Shown piece by piece: positions 13,438 through 24,516 of a DNA stretch of 64,000 nucleotides (its first letter is position 1; each line of letters begins with the position of its first letter). The DNA lies in assembly GCF_000004075.3 (NCBI RefSeq), contig NC_026660.2, forward strand, positions 26,477,498 through 26,541,497. Direction: 5' to 3'. The notes below the pieces were generated by a model. It was not told the origin of the DNA and did not search any database. It was given only the letters and a program-made list of their open reading frames with translations. Source of the stretch: Cucumis sativus. Lineage: Eukaryota > Streptophyta > Magnoliopsida > Cucurbitales > Cucurbitaceae. The position numbers were made by a program, and so were the translations under genes.

Positions 13438-15738
13438 ACAATAGACTATCATGATAAAAAATATATATATATATATCATATTCACCAACAATTCATTTTA
13501 CTATATTTATAAATGTCTTCCCAATAGAAATCATATTTTTAGAAGCAACATGGAGTTGATATAAGAAGTTTTTGTAGGACTATTCTTTTTTAAGCACATT
13601 TGATAAATAGTAAACTAACGTGCAGGTCAAACAAAAAAATTGTCTTCTTTTGCAACTAAGCATAATCATATAGAAACAGCCGTACATTCTATCCTATCGT
13701 AATTCTAATGAGTATAGATAACTTAAATTCAATCAAATTAATGAAATTTAATTGTGATTTTTAATAATCAAGCTGCATAACAAAAATATATATTAAGACA
13801 ATTTCTTAAACAAACTTCCCCCTCTCTAGATAATTGTTAGTAAAAGTTTGAGTATTTATAACTTAATTAAAGTACATGTATCAAATCTATTATTCCAAGT
13901 TGATTTTCTTACTTTTTTTAAAAAAATAAACAGTCTTAAAATTCAAGTGCTAAAGCCAACCATTCATTTAAACGTTATTTAATAAGTGAACAATTTTGGA
14001 TTGTGCCTATAATCATTCCAACTTTTTATTTTAGCATTTTTAGTAGTTTTGTGAGCTTCACACAAAATTTAAGAAATCTACCAATCATAAAATCAAATTT
14101 TGTACCAATATATTCATAATAGTGATAAATAACATAATACGATTCTCTTCTATGTCAATATAATATTCATGCCTCTCTTTTTAATTTTACCCAAAAAAAT
14201 CTCATGTAATCACTTGTATACTCCTAATGACTATATACATGTATGTATTTATGTGTGTACACCCTAATGATATTTGTTTGTTATATTACATTTAAACAAT
14301 TATGGACACCCTCAAATTAATATTTTTAGGGGGGAAATCTAATATTTAAATGGAATAAATATGAGAAATAAGTAAATGAAAATATAAAACAAAAGGCTGA
14401 TTTGAAAAGGACAAAAGAGTGAGAAAGGGATTGGTTTGAGTAAGATTTGCAACATCCACACATATTGATGCAATGCATGGAACAAATGTCTTTTCTATGT
14501 TTTCTTAGTTTTGATACATATATGTGTATATATTATATGAGAGATTAGGGGATTTTAGATTAGAAATTATATGAGAGGCATCGAGCAATTGGGCCGACCA
14601 TCTGATACGCATACACCAAACACCAAACCCAGACCCCATACCATGTGACCATCAACATTTTCTCTCTTTCACCTCCCAATATATATATATATATATTACT
14701 AGGGATTATATAAAATGTCCCACAGACCAAACATGTGTTTTTAAAAAACGAAAAAAAATGGTATTTAATAGTGAATAAAAAGTGGTATTTGGTTGTTTGT
14801 AGGGTTGGTGTGTGATGTGGAGGGGGTGGTGTGTTTGGTAGGTAACAATTGACAGCAACATTATTTTCATCACTTTGCCCTTTGACTCCATTGTCTATGG
14901 ACTATGCCCTATGCTTTCTCTCTTTTTTCTATTTTTCCTTTCCTTTCTTTATATAATTAAATGTAATTATTTTAAATATATATTGAAAACAAAAGTGTTG
15001 TCTGAGTCTTCCTGAGTGAGTGTATACTACAACACGTACGTACGTGCATGTCTTCTCTTGCAGTACTGTCTCATTGGACATCATTTTCCCCTACCTAATT
15101 TTCCATCATTCTAATCCACAATACAATCCCTTTCCTTTTATTCATCCTTCTTCTTTCAACTTAAACTCATCCTTGTACATTTTTTTGCTTTTTTTTCTAA
15201 TTAAACTCTTCAAAATGAATTAATAAAACGTTTCATCTGTTTGATATTATGAGTTTTGTCTTCCATCATGAGAATTTAATTTCAGTTTTACTTTTAACCC
15301 AAACTTCTACCTTCACTATTTATAGTCATTATCAGATCAAACTTACAAACTAAACTTACAAACTGTTGAAATATTTGAAATATTAGTGACATAACTATCT
15401 TCTTCTTTTAAGATTATCACAGGTTCAATCTAAAAGACTTCTTTTTACATTTGGATATAGTTAGGTATATATGTGTGTACATTAAATTGAGAGAGTATGT
15501 AATTCTTCTAAAACTCTGTGGTAAAATAGAGTAGAGAGTAGTGAAAAAAATATGTCAGAAAGCTTCACGGGTCATTTCAGGACAAGAAAAGAAGGGAGAG
15601 AAGAGAGCCTAAAAAGAAGTGTATTTTTAACAATACATTTGTGGCAGTGGCAGTGTGGTGAGAAAACTGTAAAACACCCAATCGCCAATTCCCCAATTCT
15701 TAATTAAACCCCTAATCCCTTTCATTTTCATTATTAAC

Positions 15739-15792
15739 ATCTCCATCTCCATCTCCATCTCCATCTCCATCTCCATCTCCATCTCCATCTCC
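15739..15792. repeat. (ATCTCC)9 microsatellite
   Basis: Nine perfect hexamer units inside a longer pyrimidine-rich tract. The reverse strand reads GGAGAT, a GAGA-like repeat. No gene is seen next to it. Confidence 0.95.
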
Positions 15793-17120
15793 ATTCTCTT
15801 CTTTTCTTATCCAATCATAAGATGATTCCATCTATTATCTAATTTTATCACATATCACATAACACACTACACACCTTTTTCTTTTAAACCCTCACTATTC
15901 TTACCCAAATTGATCATAATATCCATCCCTCTCGTCCACAAACAAAATCTAATCTTTTACTTTATGTCAAACTGCATCACTGTTCTTTTATGTGATATTG
16001 CTTTAAAATTGTTAATCTCATCTACATGTTTTTCACACACGTTGTGCTTTCACCATGAATATTGAAGAAGGGTCCGGGAGAAAAATAAAGATCGATAAAC
16101 ATAAGCATTCCTAATTATGTGATAGTACTACACAACAAGCAATAGTATATTTTTTTAACGTGTAAAATGTTGGATATTATTAGTTTGTGGGTAGTAGGTC
16201 ATATTAATTATATTTTTTATAATTTTTTAAAATAATTTATAGTTTTTAATAATGGTTTAAAATAATATATTTTATTTTAAAAAATTGTAAAAAATATCCG
16301 ATTTGACAAAATATAGAAAATTTTAGATTCTATAATATGGAGCTTCATCCGTAACATTGATAGATAATAATAAAAGTTTATTGATATCTAATATTATAAT
16401 CCAAAATTTTACTATATTTGAAAATATGTTGTTTTTTATAGATTATTTTTCAAATATTATGTAAAATAATTTAATGTTTTTTTAAAAATCAATACGATTC
16501 CATTTGTTTTTAAAAGGATGCATTCAACCCATGAAGATAAAAAGATAGATTTGATTATAATAAAAGAAATGTTAATGTTAAAGGATAAAGTTGAAAATAA
16601 AAACAAGTTAAAAATGTGTTTGACTTAGAGGAGAATATATGAAAGTTGACAGAGAAGCTGTCTTAAATAAACATACACCAATTACCAACTATATCATACC
16701 CTGTATATATTGCTAAATTAATTGGATTGGAACTATATATTCTTCTGTTTTTCTCTTCAAATTTTCTTCATAGATATCCATTTTTCATTCTTACTTGGTC
16801 AAAATGAACATGACTGAATTGATATTAACTAAGCATGCATTATCAACTTACACATCCAAATATATATTCCATGCATCAAAACCATGTCCCAAAAAACAAA
16901 GAAGAAAGAAATAATATATCAGCTATACACAGTGACCAATTATTTGAAAATTTTGAATCTGGGAGTGTTTGGAAATTAGAAAAAAGACATGAACCTGTGA
17001 GTGTAACAATTATTTGTGGTAGTGGAATAGTGTAGGTTTCAACTTTTGTGTAGCTTCATCATAGCTCTGGAAAACAGTTTTTTTTAAAGACAAAACTGTC
17101 AGATTGTTCTTGAGAAGATC

Positions 17121-17166
17121 ATAGATATATATATAGATAGATATATATATATAGATATATATATTT
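17121..17166. repeat. Compound (TA)n/(ATAG)n repeat
   Basis: Alternating atat and atag units over about 46 bases in spacer. Confidence 0.8.
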
Positions 17167-19624
17167 GGCTCATCTACACACTCTCACAGTCTTGTGTGAT
17201 TGGTAGCGAGACTTAGCTTCTTCTTTATATGTGCATAATAATGAAAATAAAAGATTTCAACTTAACTTTCAATTGGTTGAAAAAAATATTAATGTGGACA
17301 AGGTCTGAAAATTATATATGATTTATATCTTGAATGCTGCTCACCATCATCATCATCATCAGAGCCTCAGAATTGATTTTTCTTTAAAATGTTATGAAAA
17401 TGAGAGCTGAACCAGTAGTAGTAGTCAACTTTTCCAAAAATAAACCAAGAAAAAAGAAAATCCTAAGTAAAATACATAATTGTGTAGTTGAAGATTGAGA
17501 TCCAAACAAGTTCGTCACAGTGTGGCTTTTTTCATAGAGTAGAACTCCAAATTAAAATGATTAAATTTTACAGCTGGTTTTGTATTTTATTATGATTTCA
17601 TTCTTGGCATTTTCTTTGACTCTTTTTATGCTTCTGTGCCTTGGAGTGAGACATAGTTCTTATACACACATCGCTTTTATTGCTAATTTTTAAATCCATC
17701 TGTTCTTATTTTTACTTTCATTAATTTAATTTACTCCGGCCGGCCTCTAAGACACTCAAACTCCCTTTCTTTAGCCCCAACCTAACGGCTCTAATGAATT
17801 CTATGAATATTTCTTGAAAGAAAACTTGGTTTGTAAAAGGGTTAGAAAAAAGTTAAAGTTAGGTAGGTGGAGTTAGATATGATACAAACATATGGGTAAC
17901 ATTGATGATGTTAATAGAGGTATTAGTAAGCTGATCAATTCAATTGTTTGAATATAGATCGATCCAAGACTGACTTTGTTTAGATATGGAGGTGGCCTGG
18001 TATAACCTCAAGCAGGTTTAGAAGAAAAAAGATGATAAAAGGATCGTGAAAATTGAAGAGAATAATAATTGATTTATAATATACTCATTTGGGTGTAGTA
18101 TACTATTTATACGCATTATCAAAATTGACAAAATTTCCCTTTTTGTTCAATAATTGCAGAAGTGGCATTGGTATACGGAATTTGGTAATTAAAAGAAATC
18201 GCATCTTTTTGCTTTTACAATTTCCTATATTTTAATTTAAAGAAGAAAAGAAAGGGAAAGGAAATGGGTAAGAAAACATTAAAGGAATCTTTAATTTGGC
18301 AATTTCCTATATTTTAATAACTCAAATCATCCTCGTTAAATTAAAAAAAAAAAAAAGAGTTTAGAATTGAAGTAGAAAACGTAAACTTGATTTGCAAGTA
18401 ATATTAAATTACTTGTTTCAAAATTCTTGCTATTGGCTTTTATTAAAGATAATGTTTTGTAATTCATTTTCTAAGTACTTAATTTTAAAACAATATTTTA
18501 AAGATAATTAAAATGTTTATTAATCATTCTTTTGAAATAATTTTTAATAAAAATGAGTTTTTTAAATCACACTTTTTAAGTAATAAAACAAAAGTAGGAA
18601 GATGTGTAATCAAATCTACCATCTCAAAAATAGAATATCATATCAATTAATATTGAATTATAAATACTCGTTGCAATGATGTTTAGTTTTTATTTTTCTT
18701 AAAAAGAATCGTATTTACGTGTACATAACGAATATCCCAAACATAGCTAACAAATTTTTATAAATAGTTCGTAATCCTTATTACCACCACCCCTCTCATT
18801 CATTTTTTATATGCTAATTTAGATCACATCAAAATCTAAAGTGTGATTGATTTTTTATATATATATATGTGTTCTTATTAGAATTAGATAGAATGAGGTC
18901 TTTGAGCATAATATTGAATCAACGAAATTTGATTAGAGCCATAATCAATCGGAGTACTCTACCCTTTTTCTCTATTCTCCAAGTATTGGATTTCTAACGT
19001 TTCTTTTGCTATTTTATTGGATTATGTTGGAGGGTTGGTTGGGGCTGGAGCAGCTCTCAAATATTGAGTCCAAAATATTTGGCCCATTTGTGGGTTCTTG
19101 GCCCAATGAGTAGCTAAGCATTGGGAGACCTGACATCTCAACTATTATAATTTTTTAGCCCTAAATGATATCCTAAGTTATTTCATTCATGTTGGTTCAT
19201 GTTTTTGGGAAAACTACAAAATAATCATTTACAATATTTTTCAACCATATAAAATAATAAGTTGTTACTGTTTTAGTCGACTTAAAAAATATTGTTAGCA
19301 TAATTTTACAAACTCAATTTGTATACTTGAATTACCACACACATTCATACATAATTTACTATGTCATAGAACACTTCCAAAGTTTAATGATTGGAATGAA
19401 ATGACATGCTTCTAAAATTGATTAAAAATGTAATAAACTTCAAAGCTTGAAAAGTTATGATTTTGGTAGAAAAGGAATAGAATTATCCACACTTTTCAGA
19501 TACTCAATTGGACATCTTTTATGGATACTACAAACCAATTGTTTGTTGATCACCAAGATTCATCATTTATGAAACATATCAAACCATCTTCGAATTCAAT
19601 TCTCTCATCTTCTTCCATCTCCAA

Positions 19625-22600
19625 ATGAAATCAATCTTCTTCTTCTTCTTCTTCTTCTTCTTCTTCTTGTTCCAGTTGTGCAATTCATCCTCAGACTTCC
19701 AGTTTCCATGTAATTCATCTCTCCATCCTTCTTATCCCTTCTGCAACAGATCCCTCTCCTTCACAGCCAGAGCTCAGTCCTTAGTCTCATTGCTCACTCT
19801 CGATGAAAAGATCCAGCAGCTCTCAAACAATGCCTCTAGCATTCCTCGTTTGGGTATTCCTTCCTACCAGTGGTGGTCGGAGGGTCTCCATGGCATAGCC
19901 ACCAACGGCCCCGGTGTGTCCTTCAACGGCTCCATAACTTCGGCCACTAGCTTCCCGCAAGTCCTCGTCACGGCTGCATCGTTTAATAGAACTCTCTGGT
20001 TCTTAATTGGGTCGGCGATCGCAGTCGAGGCTAGAGCAATGTTCAATGTTGGGCAATGTGGGTTAACAATTTGGGCCCCTAATATCAACATTTTTAGGGA
20101 CCCCAGATGGGGAAGAGGCCAGGAGACTCCAGGTGAAGATCCCATGGTCGCTTCGGCTTATTCAATTCAGTTTGTGAGAGGTCTTCAGAGCGGGAATTGG
20201 ATGAAAGAACATGAAATTCGAAACGAGGTATTGGAAGAAGATAATGGGATGGGAAGTTTAATGGTCTCTGCTTGTTGCAAGCATTTCACTGCTTACGATT
20301 TGGAGAAATGGAATAATTTCACTAGATATACCTTCGATTCTGTGGTATGATTTACTTTCTTTCTCGCTATATATCACTATCATATCACCCAATTTTTAGC
20401 TTAGTTCATTCAAGTACCTGTCCAATCATCTCCATTGATGTTGTGTAGGAGAAAGATTTGGAGCTTTGCTATAGTTTTAGCTTATCGGTTCTCGTTTTAG
20501 TAGGTAACTGAGCAAGATCTTGGGGATACGTATCAGCCACCTTTTCGAAGCTGTATTCAACAAGGAAAGGCTAGCTGCTTGATGTGTTCTTACAATGCGG
20601 TTAATGGGGTGCCTGCTTGTGCAAATCCCGATCTCCTGAAGAAAGCTCGAAACGATTGGGGATTGAAAGGGTAAGCACTTCCCTTTATTAGTTATTGCAT
20701 CAAGTAAAAGTTTAAGATTTGTAGAGTCGGGGATGTCCTAGATTTGAAAGTTTGAACATCTATCACTTTTGTCATATAGAAAGAAGTTAATATGCTGTTT
20801 TAGGTTGGAGTTTTATTCCTTGCGTCAACCAAATACAGGTACATCACCTCAGACTGTGATGCAGTAGCTACAGTTTATGAATATCAAAAGTACACCGACA
20901 CCCCTGAGGATGCTATAGCTGATGTTCTAAAAGCAGGTATTCTTATGTCTGCTATGGATTAGCTACATCTAGTGTCATTCAGTTTGGGGTGTTTTCTTTA
21001 CTCTAAGAAGTGATGATAAAAAAATTAATTGCTTGTAGGAATGGATATTAACTGCGGTACATTCATGCTTCGGGGTACAAAATCTGCTATTGATCAAGGG
21101 AAGGTGAGAGAAGAAGAGTTGGATAGTGCTCTGATTAATCTATTTTCGGTTCAAGCCCGTCTTGGATTCTTTGATGGGAATCCAAGAGAGGGAAAGTTTG
21201 GAGAGCTAGGAGCACAAGATGTTTGCACCGCACAACACAAAACTCTGGCTCTTGAAGCTGCTAGGCAAGGAATTGTGCTGTTGAAGAATGAAAACAAATT
21301 TCTTCCGTTGGATAAGAATGCCATTTCTTCGTTAACTGTTATTGGATCTTTGGCTAATGATTCAAGCAAACTGCTTGGAGGTTATGCAGGTGGGATTTTC
21401 TTGTTGGTCTTTATTTATGTTTTAGTTTGATTCTAGTTTTGTCGGCTGCATAGTTCTGGTACTTGAATTTCGAACTACTTCAAGGTTTCATTAATGGGCA
21501 GCTGAACTTAGAATATGCTTCATCCGTTCTTTATGTAATCACTCATCTTGGTGAGCTAATGGTAGTCCGAATATTCGTTTTGTTGATCAGGAGTTCCCTG
21601 CAGCCCAATGAGCCTTGTTGAGGGATTTCAAGAATATGCAGAGACTATATTCTTTGCATCTGGCTGCCTTGATGTTCCATGTGCATCGGATAACAGATTT
21701 GAGGACGCAATTCTTATAGCGAAAAAAGCTGATTTTGTCATTGCAGTGGCTGGACTTGATGCATCTCAAGAAACTGAAGATCTAGACCGAGTTAGTCTTT
21801 TACTACCTGGTAAACAAATGGACCTTGTATCTTCTGTGGCATCGGTGAGTAAGAAACCGATCATTCTTGTACTCATTGGTGGAGGACCACTCGATATCTC
21901 TTTTGCTAAGAAAGACTCAAGAGTTGCAAGTATTCTTTGGATCGGGAATCCTGGTGAAGCTGGAGGGAAAGCTCTAGCTGAAGTCATATTTGGAGATTAC
22001 AACCCAGGTTTGCATCCTCACAACAATAAGTACATTAGCCTAACATATTTACAAAATTAGTTTTCATTTCCAGTTTGTGTATTATATATTCTTTTAAACT
22101 AAATCTCAGGTGGAAGGTTACCCGTAACATGGTATCCACAATCATTCACCAACGTTCCTATGAACGATATGCACATGAGACCCAACCCATCTCGTGGTTA
22201 CCCTGGAAGAACATATCGATTTTACACCGGAGATAGAATCTATGGATTCGGGGAAGGCTTGAGTTACACAAGTTTCAAGTATAGGTTGTTATCAGCACCA
22301 AAGAAGGTGAATCTTTTGGGGAAAGCTGAGACGTCTAGGAGAAGAATAATACCTCAAGTAAGAGATGGAGTGAATATGAGTTATATGGAAGTTGAGGAAG
22401 TAGAATCATGTGATTTGCTGAGATTTGAAGTTAAGTTATCAGTTAGTAACATTGGTGAGTTTGATGGGAGCCATGTAGTGATGATGTTCTCTGAGTTTCC
22501 GAAGGTCTTGACGGGCACCCCTCAACGGCAGCTGATCGGCTTTGATCGCTTGTATGTGAAGAGAAATCAATCAGCTGAAAGCAGCATAATGGTGGATCCT

Positions 22601-22711
22601 TGTAACCATGTTAGTTTGGCAGATGAATATGGAAAAAGAGTGATTCCTCTTGGTGATCATACAATAAGCTTGGGAGATTTAGAGCATGTAATTTCAATTC
22701 AGGTCTTCTAA
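19625..22711 (+). CDS. BXL6: GH3 beta-D-xylosidase, BXL6-like
   Basis: Six exons (19625-20344, 20504-20670, 20839-20936, 21039-21389, 21591-22007, 22110-22711) join to 784 residues, normal for plant BXL proteins. A hydrophobic signal peptide with ten Phe in a row is followed by the GH3 N-terminal domain ([29 protein letters not shown]) and the nucleophile motif ITSDCDAV, with catalytic Asp at about residue 301. Then come the GH3 C-terminal domain ([23 protein letters not shown]) and the fibronectin III-like tail ([24 protein letters not shown]). Such enzymes release xylose or arabinose from cell-wall polysaccharides in the apoplast. The overall wording fits Arabidopsis BXL6 better than BXL1-4. 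All introns are GT-AG and phases agree at every joint. A CYSTM gene follows 0.7 kb downstream on the same strand. Confidence 0.92.
19637..19666 (+). repeat. Coding (TTC)10 microsatellite in the signal peptide
   Basis: Ten TTC codons in a row encode Phe5-Phe14 of the xylosidase, within the hydrophobic core of its signal peptide. Length changes by whole units keep the frame. Confidence 0.95.
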
Positions 22712-23372
22712 GTGTGTATATATATGTAAAATTAACACATCTTCTTAAAGCATATGCTCGTGTTAAATTAAAATATACCTCAACTTAAAAGTTTGCAGTT
22801 GATTTGAGGAAGTATTAACAAAACGTTGTTGTTTTTAATGAAGTTTCATATTTATAAGTATAGTTTACATTGTCTTAAATTGAAATTTTTAATATTTGAG
22901 TCTACATGAGAAAGATTATTAACAAATGAAATAAATAAATAAAAACCATAAACTATAACCCTAATTGAAAAAAAATTCAATCTTGTTTTAGTTAAATTTA
23001 TTAAACATAAAATCAAATTTTGTGTTTAATAAGACATAAAATGTTTGATGAACAAAAATTTATCACACAAAATTAAAATCGAGTATTTATTAATCAAAAA
23101 TTTTGATTTCAAACATGCGGTCTCCAGGTCGGCAGTTCCATTGTTGGGTTAAAACTCGAAACAAACATTTAAACTTTGCTTATCACCGCTCGGCTATGGA
23201 TAACTCACACGTTGATTTTGGATTCGGCAAAAATGGCTACTTGTCATCAACACTTCAATCTGCAAAGCCACGTTGGCAACAACAAACAACCATAAAAACT
23301 CTCTTTCTAATTCAAACGAACACAAATCCAAATGCTAATATCACATAAAATCTGCTCTGGGTTTTGATCTGC

Positions 23373-23381
23373 ATGAAGTGA
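23373..23381 (+). other. Minimal upstream ORF (Met-Lys-stop)
   Basis: ATG AAG TGA ends 3 bases before the ATG of the CYSTM gene. Its place in the transcript is assumed. Confidence 0.45.
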
Positions 23382-23384
23382 AAG

Positions 23385-23667
23385 ATGAGCCAAGGCAAGT
23401 ATGCTTATCCTTACTACGGTGAAGGTTACTATCAGGGGCCGCCGCCGCCTCCAGTGGTGGCGCCACCACAGTATGCAGCCGCTCCTCCCCAGGGGCCCGG
23501 ATGCCTGGAGGCTTGGTAATTTCAATCATCTAAACCCCAACCTAATGTTTATAACAACCTAATATTTTCTCTCTATCTTATTTCTCAGTCTTGCTGCTCT
23601 GTGCTGCTGCTGTCTTGTTGACCAATGCTGCTGGTGCTGTGATCCATGGTGTCTGTTTGCCATCTAG
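23385..23667 (+). CDS. CYSTM-family small cysteine-rich membrane protein
   Basis: Two short exons, 23385-23515 and 23589-23667, encode 69 residues. The first gives a Tyr/Gly/Pro-rich N-terminal half (YAYPYYGEGYY, then a run of Pro and Ala). The second gives the cysteine-rich hydrophobic tail CLAALCCCCLVDQCCWCC followed by DPWCLFAI. This is the layout of the CYSTM module: a Pro-rich cytosolic part and a short C-terminal membrane segment packed with Cys. Family members are tail-anchored, form dimers and are linked to stress tolerance. Without the splice the frame stops at once after the Gly-Cys-Leu-Glu-Ala-Trp end, so the intron is well supported by the restored CYSTM tail. It sits between the xylosidase and the ABCG gene on the same strand. 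Confidence 0.88.
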
Positions 23668-24256
23668 CTAACCTTACTCTGTTTTGTTTCAAAATTCATC
23701 ATTATGTAAGGCATAAATTTAGTGTATGTAGGACTAGATGTGACAATTTTATATAATAATGTTGGAGGTTTTCAAGAATCATACGAAAGTTTACATTCTT
23801 TATTTTGATTTACTTCTGAACTATTGTTTTTGTCAAATCAAGAAAATTATGATAACTTATCAAAAATAGGAAGTAAATAATGGTAACATTTGTAATATAT
23901 CATCTTGGTGTTGCCATGTTGGCCTTATTACAGCGTGGAGAATAATTTAGATCCAATACAAATCAACATCTAAACACAAGTCAAGAAGGCAATCATCGAT
24001 GATTATGATTCCTATCTCCAACAAAACTCTGCTCGAAAATATAAAAATTCGCAATCCAACAATGGATGAGACTGGGGATCAAATAAATATCCAGGTTCTT
24101 ACGACACTGATGACAGAAGCAAAACGTTGAAATGGCAAAACTCCAAATCCAACTGTCGTCGGGATGTTAATCCTAACAAGGACTCGAATGAAAAACAGCA
24201 GGGGGCTGGTATGCTAAAAACACAAACGCTAGGCATAAGCCAAAATTGGACGAAGA

Positions 24257-24315
24257 AAACAAGAAAGTTTTCTAGTTCTTTGTGATCCATACGATCTAGT
24301 ACGGATTCTTCAAAG
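24257..24315 (+). promoter_or_regulatory. Candidate mycorrhiza-type promoter motifs before the STR2-like gene
   Basis: At 24302-24315 the sequence fits the AW-box pattern CG(N)7CNANG, about 200 bases before the ATG. On the reverse strand, 24257-24264 matches the CTTC element TCTTGTTC at 7 of 8 bases. WRI-type AP2 factors act on such boxes at mycorrhizal lipid genes, including STR in Medicago. Both patterns are degenerate: I estimate one AW-box match in this length by chance is not rare (roughly one in three). Treat as a lead only. Confidence 0.25.
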
Positions 24316-24465
24316 AATGGAATTGGATAGCTTAGGATTTTGCTCCACTTCTACGCTGATTGTTTCCATTTAACTCCTCTTCGGCTTCCTAAAGCCAAAA
24401 AATTGGGAGACCCCCAAAAGAAGGGGAAAAAAAACGAACCGGAAGTCTCTCAACTCCCTTTCTGC

Positions 24466-24477
24466 ATGGTGTTCTAA
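24466..24477 (+). other. Upstream ORF (Met-Val-Phe-stop) before the ABCG gene
   Basis: A three-codon frame with TAA lies 39 bases before the main ATG at 24517. It is relevant only if included in the leader. Confidence 0.4.
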
Positions 24478-24516
24478 ATTTTCTCTCTATAAAGCTTGCT
24501 ACACTAACCAGGAGAG

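Larger units (their letters stand above)
9600..19624. other. Long gene-poor spacer, about 10 kb
   Basis: No protein gene is recognisable on either strand. Open frames are short and of random composition. The region holds several microsatellites, an inverted repeat at 13.4 kb, and pyrimidine-rich tracts near 12.4-12.6 kb and 15.66-15.83 kb that resemble 5' leaders. I did not recognise any known microRNA sequence or tRNA. Two GGCCCA motifs near 19.08-19.10 kb lie about 0.5 kb before the xylosidase gene. Confidence 0.6.

Noticed and set aside
19864-20145. 93-codon minus-strand frame
   Set aside because: Antisense shadow of the conserved xylosidase exon 1.
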